Source: Volutella citrinella
Lineage: Eukaryota > Ascomycota > Sordariomycetes > Hypocreales > Nectriaceae
Assembly: GCA_034401135.1 (NCBI GenBank)
Contig: JAWZSP010000002.1
Span: 3,162,001-3,226,000 of the forward strand
Direction: 5' to 3'
DNA: 64,000 nucleotides
The notes below the pieces were generated by a model that did not search any database, was not told the DNA's origin, and saw nothing but the letters and a program-made list of their open reading frames with translations. The translations under genes and the position numbers were made by a program. Shown in pieces: positions 10,033 through 22,406 of this stretch; position 1 is the first letter of the stretch, and each line of letters begins with the position of its first letter.

Positions 10033-10458
10033 TCAGGATCGCCAGGGGCCGGACAGGGTGCTCGCAGACTCTAGCAGCTCCCGCTTGGCCGCCTCAAACT
10101 CTCGAGCACGTTTCTCTCGGAGCTTTTCCTCGCTGACGGCCGCCTGAGGCCTTCGCATGTTGGCCTCGATTTGGCCCTGGATGGTCCATCGGCCAGGCTG
10201 TCGGTCAAGCATAGCCTTCACGTCGACCTCCTCGGCGGGCTTGGGGAACTGTTGGTCGAGGACAGGTAGAGGCTTGGAGCCGATCTTGCAGGTGTCACAG
10301 GGCTCGCTCTCCGCCTCCGCTGACTTGAGGCTGGGCGTGGGCGTCGTGGTGGGGCTCATGACGGGCGAGGATGCCTTGCTGGTATCCGTGCTGGAGAAGT
10401 AGGTGCTGGAAGACGGCGACACATTGGTCGGGTCAGGGCCGGTTGCGTAGGTGTTCAT
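10033..10458 (-). CDS. Conserved-looking hypothetical protein, 141 aa
   Basis: A single uninterrupted exon. I do not recognise a family. The N-terminal 50 residues are Ser/Thr/Pro-rich; the middle has CDTCKIG (one CxxC, too little for a zinc finger) followed by KPLPVLDQQFPKP; the C-terminal half (VDVKAMLDRQPGRWTIQGQ ... EEKLREKRAREFEAAKREL) is charged and probably a helix. No signal peptide or membrane segment is present, so a soluble protein is likely. Codon use is GC-ending like its neighbours, and the competing frames on the opposite strand lack this composition, which is the main reason to call it a gene. It is convergent with the TMEM205-like gene. Confidence 0.65.
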   Translation of the reverse strand: MNTYATGPDPTNVSPSSSTYFSSTDTSKASSPVMSPTTTPTPSLKSAEAESEPCDTCKIGSKPLPVLDQQFPKPAEEVDVKAMLDRQPGRWTIQGQIEANMRRPQAAVSEEKLREKRAREFEAAKRELLESASTLSGPWRS

Positions 10459-12635
10459 TGTGGATGAGGAATTGGCCGTGATGGATAGGGTTGGGAATGA
10501 GAGGAACCGGGGTGTCCTAGGGGTTGGGGTTTTCTCGGAATTGGGAGTGAAAGGAAGGCTGTGTGTGTGTGAGAAAACTTCGGCAGCTGGTTGCTGGGTG
10601 CTGTCCCTTTTATGTTGGTCGCGTGCTCGGTGAAGAGAATAATGGAAGGCTTTCTCCGCAAACCGGGATAGTCTCGCTATGCATGTACATGCAGGGATCC
10701 CTCAAGGTGATGTGGCCAACGGGACGGTGAAGGTCGCAACAACGAAGCAAAAAAAGGATCTGCCAGGTGCTCACCTAATGGGTGGTGGCCCAGCTTGGGA
10801 TAGTCGGCTTTCCAGTGCACGGAATTTGTCGAGACTGACAGCAGGCGGTGGAAAGGGGGCCCGCACGTGGAATCTAGGAATGGGATACGTCGGTGGGGAC
10901 AGGCACCTTCCATTAGGCCCGTTTAGCGTCTCCGGCACCCGGATTGTAGGGGTCCATCAGTGCCGTACAAGGGTGGAAGTGACCGCCACTGCAGGATCTG
11001 CGACCGACCGGACCCTGAGAGCGATGACAAAGGTTTTAGTGGGAGTGGAGTGGAGTGGGAGGGCACATGGAGCCGTGGAGGGGACATCGTGGGGGCAGGC
11101 CAGGGCGCAGATGACTCGGGCGCGGGATGGGAGAAGGCGAGATGTAACTTCTGCTACTGTACTGATCAATACAGGATGCCCCCATCAGCGTGCTCGTACA
11201 GTCACTTCCAAGGGGATGTGGAAACAAGTCGCCCCAACTGCTCCTGATAAAAATGCTAGTGCCGTGGAAGAGTCTGCTCTGTTGTCTGCCATCCATCGGA
11301 ACGCAATGATCCCAACGCTGCTTGTTGAGGGATGCTTGCAGCAGTAGCTGTGGAGACGGGGTCGCAGAACAGAAGGACCCTTGAACTTGTGGTAACGGTT
11401 CATCAGCATGGCTGTTGCCAAATAGGCGACTCCGGATTTGGTGTGCAGGACCCCTTGCCTGCGGGTTGGTGTACTGCACAGTAGGGGCAGGGCAAAAGAT
11501 TGACAACGGCCCGTGCCACTCACATCAAGCACCCGGAAATGTTCCATCCCCCCCCCCCCCCCAGCAAGCCCTCCCCTCCCTCCCGCGGTGGCATCCGAGG
11601 CATCTTCATCGCCGCCAAAAGTTCATCTTGTGTTCACCACTTGCCCGGTGGGTTGTATCCCTTGCGCCCGGACAGAGCCCGTGCGAGACCGATGATAGCT
11701 TCACCGACAGAATTCGTTGCACTCACTGTATCAGAGATTGCCGATGTACCACTTCCTTATCTCAGTGACCAGCTGCCGTGTACCCGACTGTGCCCATCCA
11801 ACATCCAAGGTAGTGTACAAGAAGGAAGCCTTCTAGTTGGTGGAGCACATGTTCGTGATACGCATCTTGTGAATCGAATTGCCCCTTGTCAAAGCACTGA
11901 CGAGTGTTGCTTACCGAGGAGAAACCCCATACTCTCCCAGCCGAAACATCTCCGTGACTCCGTCAGTGTTTGGGTTTGCCCGCAATGACGTACTTTGCCC
12001 TCCACTGCGGCTCCGGCTGGGTCGCAGGCTGGCCACCGAAAACTCTTGATGCCTCGCCACACCGTAATCTAGCCGGAAATACGGGGCGGGGACTGGAAGG
12101 ACTGTGTCGTAGCGTCCTTGCCTCGGAGCTGACTTGCAGTAGCTCCCGCACGCAAATCGTCAGGGCTTCCAAGGGGAAATGACGATCCCTCTCGTATGGA
12201 TCATGTATTACTTGAGAAAGTCGGAGCTGAGTAATGCGGGTATATGGAAAATAACGATTTACAGGCCTCATCCTACCCCAGTGGTTCCTGGCCTACCCTG
12301 CACTCTGAATATGACGTCACCGGTCATGGCTCCTTCGCGTCCAGAATTCGCCAAGGACAAAGCGACGAGCTACAGCCTCGGTAAGTTCTTGTCAACCTCT
12401 CCAGGTTCCGACAGCTATCGCTACGGGTTGTGTCGCTCCCACTTTGGTCTTTCGAGAAATTTGTTGGGACATAGTGCAGACGGACACAAAGCCGAAACCG
12501 CAGCTTTTCCTCTGACTAAGCTTCAAACCGATGAAACAATGGATACCAAGTGCGAACAGTAGCCCATGTCTCGGAGTAATGCCCACCGTGCTGTAGAGAC
12601 TCAGACCAAAACTATACAAAAGCAAAAGTCCAACG
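10459..12635. other. Intergenic, no gene seen (2.2 kb)
   Basis: Upstream space of the divergently transcribed 141-aa gene and PHO13-like gene. Frames of up to 222 codons are open on both strands over 10679-11550 but overlap each other and show no motifs. It contains a run of 15 C (11548-11562). Confidence 0.5.
11548..11562 (+). repeat. Poly-C tract (15 C)
   Basis: Uninterrupted cytosines at 11548-11562 within the intergenic space. Confidence 0.9.
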
Positions 12636-13713
12636 ATGTCCTCGCCACCAAAGTACCTCACGGGAGACCGTGAGGCCATTAGCGAATTTATCGACAAGTT
12701 TGATGTGAGTCTCTGAGGAACAACCTGGCGGGATGCGTTGTTTACCGTTACCTTGACAGACCTTCCTTTTCGACTGCGATGGCAAGTGGATGTCCCCCAA
12801 GGTGCCCTGAACAGGTATTAACTTTCCTAGGCGTTCTATGGTCCGGAGACCATGTGTTTGACGGTGTGCCAGAGACGGTCGAGCTCCTGAGGTCCAAAGG
12901 TTGGTCTGCCCTCACCCGTGTTGTACGAAAACCACTCACATAACCCCCCTAGGAAAGAAGACCATCTTCGTGACCAACAACTCCACAAAGTCTCGGAGTG
13001 AATATTTGAAGAAGCTCACCAAGCTCGGGATCCCCAGTGAGGTCGATGACATCTTCGGCTCCAGCTACTCGGCTGCCATCTACATCTCTCGCATCCTCAA
13101 ACTCCCCGAGGGCAAGAACAAGGTGTACATTATTGGCGAAGGGGGCGTCGAGAACGAGCTTGCTTCAGAGGGAGTCCCCTACATTGGTGGAACAGACCCT
13201 GCGTATCGACGGGATATCACACCCGAGGACTTCAAGGGCATCGCCGATGGCTCCCTGCTTGACCCTGAAGTCGGCGTCGTGCTCTGCGGCCTCGACTTCC
13301 ACATCAACTATCTAAAGTTGGCCTACGGTCAACACTACCTGAAGCAGGGCGCCCTTTTCCTTGCCACAAACACCGACTCTACCCTGCCCATGCACCATAA
13401 CTTCTTCCTCGGCGCTGGCGCAGTGTCCATCCCACTCATCTACGCCTCTGGACAGAATCCTCTCCAGCTGGGCAAACCGAGCCAGGCGATGATGGATGCC
13501 GTCGAAGGAAAGTTCCAGCTCAACCGTGAAAAGACCTGCATGATCGGAGATCGACTGAACACGGACATCAAGTTCGGCATCGAGGGAAAGCTGGGCGGCA
13601 CTTTGCATGTGTTGACCGGCGTCCATAAGAAGGAGGACTGGGACAAGGAGGATCCCGTTGCAGTGCCAGCATTCTATGCCGATAAACTGAGCGACTTGCG
13701 CCTCGGAGCCTGA
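12636..13713 (+). CDS. PHO13: HAD-superfamily phosphatase, PHO13 / 4-nitrophenylphosphatase type
   Basis: Four exons: 12636-12704, 12760-12781, 12831-12899 and 12953-13713 (306 aa, the usual length). Motif I is FLFDCDGVLWSGD, with nucleophile D28 and acid/base D30; motif II is VTNNSTKSR; motif IV is MIGDRLNTDI. A C2-type cap lies between. Relatives dephosphorylate 2-phosphoglycolate and other side products of glycolysis, as well as the artificial substrate p-nitrophenyl phosphate; the cytosol is the expected location. The second intron (12782-12830) starts with GC (G|GCAAGT) and ends CCTAG; it interrupts the Gly codon right after the catalytic DCD. No GT donor restores the frame, so this is a GC-AG intron rather than a damaged gene. 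Confidence 0.93.
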
Positions 13714-13894
13714 ATAGATCTGATAGACTTTGCTTCCATAGACGACTAGAAATGATCCTATAGAAACTGCGACTCCTGCCATGCCATGCACCCCATGCCC
13801 GGTTGGTATCCCCCCTAGAATGCATGTGACCTTACCGAATGCACCTAACGCCACTAATATGACGGAAAGAGACCCCATGGTGCCCTCCCCTGGC

Positions 13895-15117
13895 CTACTT
13901 CTGCTTCTTCTCCTCGGTGCGTTTGGCCAGCTCGCTCGTTCGAATAACCTTGGGCTGGCGGGCCGGGGCACTATACGGCCGGAGCGACCAGGGCAGAAAC
14001 ATGCCCACTTGCTTCTGATACTCGGCGTATTCTGGGTACTTTCCAGCTGTGATAAGCTCGGTGAGCCATGTAGATCCCTGAAATAAAAGAATCAACGCAA
14101 AAGATCCAGCGCCGCTCCAGCTCCACAGTTTTTTGGTTGCGAAGCAGCTCCAGTGGTAGAGCACAAACCAAATCGTTTGCTCAGCGAAGAAGTTGGGATG
14201 TCTGCTGTATGCGAACAAGCCACTAGTGATAAATCCGCGATCAAGATCAATCTGCTTAAACCCAGCTGGCACTTTTGCATCTTTCAAGTATTGGTACTTG
14301 GCAGTTTGGTAGTCTTATCCCTGTTAGTCGGCATAATAGACTTGTTTGGTGGAACTCACCCCATTGCTGGCCATCGCTGATATACTCGCTTAGAACCAGG
14401 GTAGTCCCGATTGCGAAGTAGCAAAGATCCGCAGCCGTGATATTGCCCTCGAGTTGTTCAGAGAGAAGAATGACGTAGGCTGGGACGCAAGAGAAAGCAA
14501 AGAGCAGGACACTCTGGATGAGTGAAATGAAGGTGACGTTGAAAACGAAGAACACGAAGCCGGGTACGTGACTCTTGAGAATCGCCCTGTGACATGTGAG
14601 AAGGAATCTTTGCCGCTGCAAGACTAGGCTCGACTCACCACCTGTAGTCCTCAGAGCCCACGGAGTACCCTCCCTTGCGCCAGTAATTGTATGTCAACCG
14701 AACCTAGTGATGAAGCAATCAGATCCTGTTTCTTCTTAAGTAGAGTAGGTGGCATACGCTCCAAAGAGTAGTAAACAAAGCAACAAGATCGATGCGAGAG
14801 TGGGCGGCCCCAGCCAAACGAGCCCATACGGCAAGATGGACAATGTAGAGATTGGGAAGAAGACTCCACGCGCGGTCGACCTGGGAGTAGTTCTTGTTGA
14901 ACTCAGACACAACGAGAAGGACGGCGGCTAGCGCCAGCGATGCGGCAAAGGCAGATATGAGCGGATTCGTCTCTACATAGAGTTGCGCCAAAGCTGATGG
15001 GTTGGCAATGTTCTGCGCGACGAGGCCTGGCAACGCATACAGCTGAGGTAGGAAAGGCTGGACACTCTTTGCATAGTCGCTACAGTCCTCGAGGGACTTT
15101 ACAAGGGGCAGGGCCAT
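13895..15117 (-). CDS. DUF1295 / steroid 5-alpha-reductase-like membrane protein
   Basis: Four exons: 15117-14758, 14703-14639, 14586-14360 and 14313-13895 (356 aa). The protein has several hydrophobic segments (for example LISAFAASLALAAVLLVV, VPGFVFFVFNVTFISLI, SFALILLFQGS) and the DUF1295 signature: NYSQVDRAWSLLP, LTYNYWRKGGYSVGSEDYRW, and near the end GLFAYSRHPNFFAEQ with YPEYAEYQKQVGMFLPW. The last part resembles the NADPH-binding end of steroid reductases and isoprenylcysteine methyltransferases (SRHPNYF). Substrate is unknown; an ER-membrane reductase is a family-based inference. I start at 15117 (MALPLVKSLED); an in-frame ATG at 15255 would add 46 residues with no family support. It is convergent with the phosphatase gene, 181 bp away. 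Confidence 0.85.
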
Positions 15118-15981
15118 GGCGAGAATGCGTTTGAAGGTATCTCGAGCGAAAGATGATGGTGTCGGTGAGAAGATGGTAGGTTGCAGGTAGGAAAGAAGGA
15201 GCTGCCCGAACACGTAAACGTCATAGACATGGGTGGGCTGAGCTTCCGGATACATTACACAAAGTACTGCATTCTGCTATGAACTATCCCAACTGAGGCG
15301 CCGGCCAGTCTGGAATGTCTGAAGGAATATGGAGATCTCTCAGGTCATGGCTCTTAAGTTGTAAGCCCGGTTAAGTCACTTTGCGATGCTGGGATGACGG
15401 ATGCTACCAATGGCTCCGTGTTCTGGCGACAAGGAGGGTACATCAAGCAGTGGTAAGCTTACGCGAAGGGACGGGACCCACTGCATTGAGGCTGCTCTCC
15501 AAACCCACCACCAGGATCCAGTTCGGATGCCTGGCTAACAACGGCCCGCGAGGCCTAAATCCTGGCCCGTTGGCCACTGTAACAAAGCACCCAACCCCAT
15601 AATTTTGCACAGAAAAATAATTAGTGGCGACGCGCACCTGTTTTGTCCTATGCCACCCACCACACGCGACCCAACCGTGAATGGACAGCACTCTGGATCC
15701 TCTCGCGATGTTATCAAGCTAGACGAGTCAAGCACGCATAAGATGGACATTGTATACGCAACTACGTAAGGGAATGTTCAAGGAGACACTCCTTCGGTTA
15801 ATTTGGCAGTTATCTTGGGGGCTCGAGAGCCGACGAAACGGGAAGCGACGCTCTTGTGACACCTGGTGGAGAACTGAGTGACAGCACCTTCTGTCTCAAT
15901 CTTCACACACCTCTCGCGGCCTGAGCTTGTTTGCCGCCAACCCATCCCTGACCATCGCAAGGCGAGCATGCAGGCGCAATC
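15118..15981. promoter_or_regulatory. Divergent intergenic region DUF1295 gene / TOP3
   Basis: 864 bp between opposite start codons. No clear coding frame or TATA box was recognised. Confidence 0.4.
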
Positions 15982-18254
15982 ATGAGGGTGTTATGTGTGG
16001 CTGAGAAGCCATCCATCTCGAAAGCGGTCGCTGGCCACCTGTCTGGAGGCTCCATGCAAACGGTGAGCAGCTCTCTGCTGGCATTGCGTCCCTGGACGAT
16101 GAGCATAGCATCGAGCTAACCTGAGCCCGTAGCACAACACCCGTAACAAGTACATCAAGAATTACTCGTTCGACTTCGATTTTGGCCAGTCATGGGGCAA
16201 GTGTTCGGTAACAATGACCTGTGTTACTGGTCATTTGACCAACGTCGACTTCACGCCTGAGTACAAGAACTGGAGTCACCCACCGCCAGAGGCACTCTTC
16301 CACGCGCCTGTGGTGACCACCGTTCATGAGGTCTGCCCAACGTGTATTACTCCTCATGGACTTTCTGGCTGACTCCTCGCAGGATAAGAAAACAATCGCA
16401 AAAAACATTGAGTCACAGGCCAAGTATGCCCGCCTCCTGGTAATATGGACCGATTGTGATCGTGAGGGGGAACATATTGGCCACGAGATTGTCGAAGCAG
16501 CCCGTTCTGGGAACGCTAGCATTCAAGTCAAACGTGCTAGGTTTAGCAACGTCGAGAGAGCGTCAGTATACCCATGGTGCACGTCTTGGAGGTTTCAACT
16601 AACTGATCGTGCACTAGCCACGTCATGTCTGCTGCTAGGCAGTTGGCGAATCTTGATGACAAAAAAGTTGATGCTGTTGCTACGAGGATTGAGCTCGATC
16701 TTCGCATTGGCTATGCATTTACAAGGTTCATCACAAATAGCTTGCGGCCCCTTGGTGGGCCGATGGAGAATCTCACGCTCAGCTATGGTGGGCTTCCTCA
16801 TGAAACCAATCCCGATCTACCCTCTAATTTGAATACTAGGATCTTGCCAGTTCCCGACTCTGGGATTTGTCGTAGATCGCTACTTTCGTGTCAAGAACTT
16901 TGTTCCGGAACCCTTTTGGAGCATCAAAGTGACGCACAGCCGCGATGCAAAACGCGCCACCTTCACGTGGGCCCGAACCAGGCTCTTTGACCGCATGTCA
17001 ACGGTAATTCTGTATGAACGTTGTCTTTCGGCCAAGACTGCCGAAGTAACAAAAGTCCAAGAGAAGCCGACCCGAAAGTTCAAGCCGCTGCCGCTGACAA
17101 CTGTCGAGCTACAGAAGGCGGCCACTAGGCTGTTGCGCATGACGGGTCAACAGGCGATGTCAATTGCGGAAGGGTTGTATAACAAGGGGTTCATCAGCTA
17201 TCCGAGAACCGAGACTGACCGATTCGACCGGGGAATGAACCTCAGCGCTCTTGTTCAGAAGCAATCACCCGATCAAAGATGGGGCCAGTTTGCACAAGGT
17301 CTGGTGAATGGCGGCTTCCAGCAGCCACGTGAGGGTAGGCATGACGATAAAGCGCACCCGCCGATTCACCCAATCACCTACGCGGCACCTTCGGTGCTAA
17401 GCTTCGATGAAGGTCGGCTCTATGAATATGTCGTCCGCCGGTTTTTGGCATGCTGTTCTGATGATGCCAAGGGAATGGCTACCGACATCGAGCTGCAGTA
17501 TGGAGAGGAGTTGTTCAATACCCACGGAGTCATCGTCCTTGAGAGAAACTACCTTGACGTGTTCATTTACGAAAGTTGGAACGATACTGCCGAGCTGCCC
17601 AAGTTCACAGTGGGGGAGCGTTTTCAACCTACCGAGGCCATGATGACTGAGGGCAAAACATCGCCCCCAGGTTATCTCACCGAGGCCGACTTGATTGCAC
17701 TCATGGATGCCAATGGCATTGGCACTGATGCGACGATGGCCGAGCACATTCAAAAGATCCAGGACAGAGAGTATGTCGCAACAATCCAAGGAGGCTCGGC
17801 TGGTGTGGACGATGAACCCGACGAGGCACCAGCCGCTCGGGGAGGTCGAGGCCGAGGCCGGGGCACGCGGGGCACACGGGGTGGAAGGGGCCGAGGAGGA
17901 GCATCGACTGGGGGCGGTAGGCGAGGAGGAGCAACAGTATTCGTCCCAACACAATTGGGTGTCGCTCTCATTCTCGGCTTTGATCGAATGAACTTCGAGA
18001 CAAGTCTGGGTAAGCCATTTCTGCGGAAGGAAATGGAACTCAAGATGAAGGCCATTTGTGAGGGGCGCACAAGCAAAGACGCAGTCTTGCGTGAAAGCAT
18101 TGCTCAATATCATCTCGTCTTCTCCCAGACACAAGAGAGGCTGGATGTCCTTCGAGCGGTATGTACTCATGAACCCCCCCCCACCAGCCGAACTGCTAGC
18201 TAATCTGACCAGGCATGCCGGGAGTTCATATTCGCGCAAACAGGTCACCTGTGA
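15982..18254 (+). CDS. TOP3: DNA topoisomerase III (type IA)
   Basis: Six exons: 15982-16062, 16133-16330, 16383-16561, 16618-16787, 16840-18158 and 18213-18254 (662 aa). The Toprim domain opens with VLCVAEKPSISKAVA and holds the metal site TDCDREGE (D117, D119). The active-site tyrosine is Y330 in GFISYPRTETD. IGTDATMAEHI and FVPTQLGVAL complete the type IA core. In eukaryotes Top3 works with a RecQ helicase and Rmi1 to dissolve double Holliday junctions and relax single-stranded crossings in the nucleus. Unusually, an Arg/Gly block (about residues 542-573, nt 17836-17932) interrupts the core between REYVATIQ and FVPTQLG. The protein ends shortly after the core (GHL), with no zinc-finger tail, as in yeast Top3. 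Confidence 0.94.
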
Positions 18255-21200
18255 TGACCCTTATCAGGGCTGCACTACCCTTAGCCCAGGTCACAACTCA
18301 CGAAGGAGAAAACCACTTGAGCAGAATTATATCCCTGGTGCCAAAATGGGACGCTTTCCCAGCGCAGGATGATTGCCGGCTGGGCCAGCCGTTCAATGGC
18401 AGACTCATGTCCGCTCCATGTGGCGAGGTATTTACCAAGTTCCGTTTCTGGAGAAGCCTATCAAGGAACGGGCCATTGCACACGTTTGATTCATAAAAGA
18501 TGATTGAGCACCGTTTCAATACACTGAAAACAAGGCAGCCGGCTATTTCGACACCCACCGGCTTACAACCCACAATTGCCCCTCAATCCCACCCAGCCCA
18601 GCTGGCGATAGGTAGCCGGGTCGTGGCTTGGTCCGATGACCTAGTGAAAAGAGGTGACAGCTGGGTGGGCTTGACACCAAGCAATCAATTCATGGCATTG
18701 GTTGGACCTTTTTCGGCCTGAAGCATTACGCACATTCTTATGTTCGGCCCTCCAGCTTACGGAATGGTCCGGGAGGAAAGGGACTACGGGAGGCGGCCAC
18801 AATCCCCGCAAAGGAGCGATTCTCATGATCAATCGCGGGGCAATGGGGCAATGGAGTGAACCAGTGGTGGAGAGTTGAGGTGTTCGGAGGGCTAGCAATG
18901 CACACCCCATGGCCAGATATCCTGTGGCTGGCATGCCCACAGCACAGAGAGCCTGAATGGGGAGGCCCTCGAAAGCCGACGACGTAGCGTTTTACAACGT
19001 GGGGTCGTATCAGTGGATGATGGGCCACCGGTTGGCGGCCGGGTTTGCGCCGTGCCATGAGGCACCAGGAGGGGAAGTTTCACTTAACCCTTGGTTGGGC
19101 ACTTGCGCTCCACAAGAGGATTCGAATCGACAAGATCGGATTCACCAAAGAGTTACGGCATTGGAAACCCAATCAGGGTGCAACGTGATTGTCACACTTT
19201 GCGATTCTAAGCTGTCTGTGAGCGGGCAGCGTGGGACCAGCGTGGGATAACATCAGAGCGTCGATGCGGGGGTTGGGATGTGAAGTGCGCGAATTTGGAC
19301 GTTCGTCTCATCAACTTCTTCAGCAGGTACGGGTTGTAAGCGTCCATTCATATGCGTGATCGGCCATCCATCAGGATGTTGGGGGCTCTCGAGGGCGCAT
19401 GCTCAGGCGGGCGGCTCCAGGCACGCCCGGATTCGGGTCAAAGTGGAACTCCAGCATCTCTGAATGCGCCGCGGGTCCTATCTCACTGATAACCGATGGG
19501 GGGAACCTTACCCTCTTATCGGCCCCTCGTCACACTTGTGAGCCTAGTGAATATCGACCACTTTACAGAGTACGTTGATTGAGTGCCCTACTTCCGCTAG
19601 AGCCATCCATGTATTAGGGCTACTCTTGTGCGCGTCGCGCACGCGCTGGGCTGGAGGTCCATGAGCAATAAATTCCAGGTCCAGCCAAGATTGAGCCCAG
19701 TTGCCCATTTGACTGTGCGGGTTGCAGACACTGGCACAGTGCCACGGGGTCATCCAAGTACCTCCTTAATCAGCTTAGTGCCAGTCGTGATAGGTGCACA
19801 CCCGGATGGCACATCTATTTTGAGCAGCCGGTCGCGAAATGGCAATGTGCCGCGATTATTTGCATGCACAGAATATATGCACATACTGAGCACAACATTT
19901 CGCCCCGTGTCTCAATTTCCTCCTTTGGCGGAGCCAGCCAGTGGAAGCCTGTAAAACCTGCTAATAAGAATGAAGGAAAATTTGACCTGGCTCGAGCGCT
20001 TCGTTCAGGAGTTCAGGATGGCCGAAAGCATGACAACAATAATAAGTAATTAAAATAAAGACTGGAGCGAGCCACACACAGACAAAAAAAAACCGAAATG
20101 GTTGGCGGGGCACCATCCAGGGCCACAGGGGCTCGAGGTTGAATTTCCTCACGCGCGATGACGCCGATGACTTTCAACTTTCTCACTCCGCCACCATCGT
20201 GAGCAAGCTGCGAGATGTGTGTGTAATTATTTAGTGCGTCTGTGGCTAATGGAGCCGTCGGGAACGAAAGGAACCCCCATCAGGTGACAGTGGCCAGCGA
20301 AAGTCTATGTCAGTGAGTTAGGCTACAGAGGCTAGTAATTACTACTTGCTTTGCCCCTATCTCCCAATCTCTCGGCCCCCGTGCGACCCGTGGGCTCGTG
20401 GCCATCGAGCGTTGGCCTGAGGGATCCGTCGAATGGCCGACCAACCCTCGGAAATGTGCGCGCTAATGAACTGTGATGAACCCGCTGGCTCGGGGTACAT
20501 TACAGTGGTGCCCTGAGGGAGTCGGGGCTCAGAGCAGATGAGGGCCAGCCGTCAGCAACACGGGGGCCACAGCACAAACCCTGGCCGTCTTGCAGGTTTC
20601 TAGACAGTCTCCTCCTCCCGAGGCACCGGCACCTCCACGTATGATGTGATGGCCGCGGACCGGCGCTGATGCTACTGCTGCACACCAGAGCGCCTGACAA
20701 GGCAGGGCGTCCCATCTGGGCTGAAATGTCCAAGGCCACAGTCCCCAAGGCCAACCTACCCAATACGGTATGAGGGCGGGCCGGCCTGAGCCCCGTATTT
20801 TCTCCAGACGCTCCAGCGGCCCAGCGGCTGCCATCGCGCATCATCGTGGCATCCACCTGGAGGCCGAAATGCCCCGATCCTAGCCCTGTCCTTGTCGGCG
20901 ACCCGTGAAACCGGAGAAGATGAATAGCGAGCTTCGTGGCGGATGTTCCGGCGGCCGCGTGAAACGTCCCTTTTCTAGTTTCGCTTTGGGTCTTAACCCT
21001 CCCATGGATACCGTGAGTGTGCGGTTCATGGCACTGTGGCTTGCCCTGACGCTGATTCGTAACAGCAATTGGGTACCGGGCCAAGTGCTCACTATGCCCC
21101 GGCACCAAAGACGGCGCCATGGTGTCGGGAGTCGCGCTGGGACAGTGCCTCATGGGAATGGGCTCGTACTTTGTTTGCGCAGCTATGAGCCATCGCAAGC

Positions 21201-22406
21201 GACTGTGTAAGCGAGAAAACGAAGCAACACCCATTTCCGTCGGCCTTTGGAGAGGGGGCCACGGGGGCGAAGAACTGTGTCTGGTCCTTTGTTCGTGTGT
21301 GCTTGGTTCGGCGGATGTGTGTGAGTGCCTGTGTGTCGCATTCCCATTCAACTTTATCACCCAAGCCACTGCGGGTGCTAGACCAACGCCCTCGGACAGC
21401 GCGATTCACGGGGTTTGGCCAGGTGCTCCGTCTACCTTAGTGTGGCGCAGACCACTTGCATACTTCACGCACTCGGTCCTCCGTCCTTGAAAGGCTGCGC
21501 GATAAGTTCCAGTACTCCGTAACAGAGCGCCGCATACTTGCTAAGACCGCGATGTGCGTGATGCGGGAAATGTTCTTAGGGTCGATTTGCTCGCAGATGC
21601 TTTTCGTGGTAGTGGGCGGTGCATGGTAGGGTGCGCAAAATGGGAGTACAACGAGCACATCGTGGAGCGCGGGTAGAGGATGTATGCGTCGCATAACATG
21701 ACAAGGGGGGTGGAGGCAGTGGAGGCTTCCCTCCAGTGGGCAGCCCAAAGAAGCGTGGGTAACTGGATGGCCTCGCAGCCTTTGGAGAAGGGAGAATGGG
21801 GTGGGAGAGGGGTGCGATTAGGCATCAAGCCAAATATCCAAGGCGGGCGCACTTGCACAACCACTCAGTGCAAGCCAAACACCGGGTGCCCACACCCCCC
21901 CTGACAGTGCCTGCCTCTTGTCCGGCCTACGCCTATCGCAACGGCTACGTACCTCTGGATACGTACCGACGACTCATCCATCCAGGCTCACCTGCCTGCC
22001 CAGGTCATGTATACTTGTATGCCGGGCTTCGCAACTCCCTGCCCTCCCTTTCTCCCCCATCAACAACAACACACCAAAGGAAACACACGTTTTGCAACAG
22101 AGTACTCTGTCGCAGTCTCGATTATCACGCCAGCTCTGCCAAGCTTGCCATTGCTATCGCTTCGTCGTGCCAGCTTCTTGTTGCCAGCACCGTCACCATA
22201 CTTCTGACTAAGGCAAGTATTCTTTCTTGTTGCGCCGGGTGATGAGTCAACACAACACCACCGTCCGCAAAACGCGCCCTCGCCGGCGCCGTGTCTTGGG
22301 CGTCGCAGTCTCTTGTTCTGTCATTCGTGATGATCGTCGCGTTAACCGTTCTCTTCCAGCTCAGTCTAGTTCCGAAGCTACCATACTCGACCGAACACCG
22401 GTAATC
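18255..22406. other. Intergenic, no gene seen (4.1 kb)
   Basis: Space between TOP3 and STB3. Frames of up to 289 codons (20500-21369, minus) are open but overlap others, change composition along their length, and show no domain. The last 200 bp before STB3 are C/T-rich and contain GTTAAC followed by TTCTCTTCCAG (ending 22359), probably the 3' end of a 5'-UTR intron. Confidence 0.5.

Noticed and set aside
10679..11347. 222-codon open frame, plus strand
   Set aside because: Overlaps several other open frames on both strands, odd composition, no domain, in the shared upstream region of two divergent genes.
19120..19150. GGATTCGAATC resembling a tRNA B box
   Set aside because: No matching A box or acceptor-stem pairing at tRNA distance.
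20500..21369. 289-codon open frame, minus strand
   Set aside because: His/Arg/Pro/Ser-rich without any motif; long chance frames are expected in GC-rich DNA with few stops.
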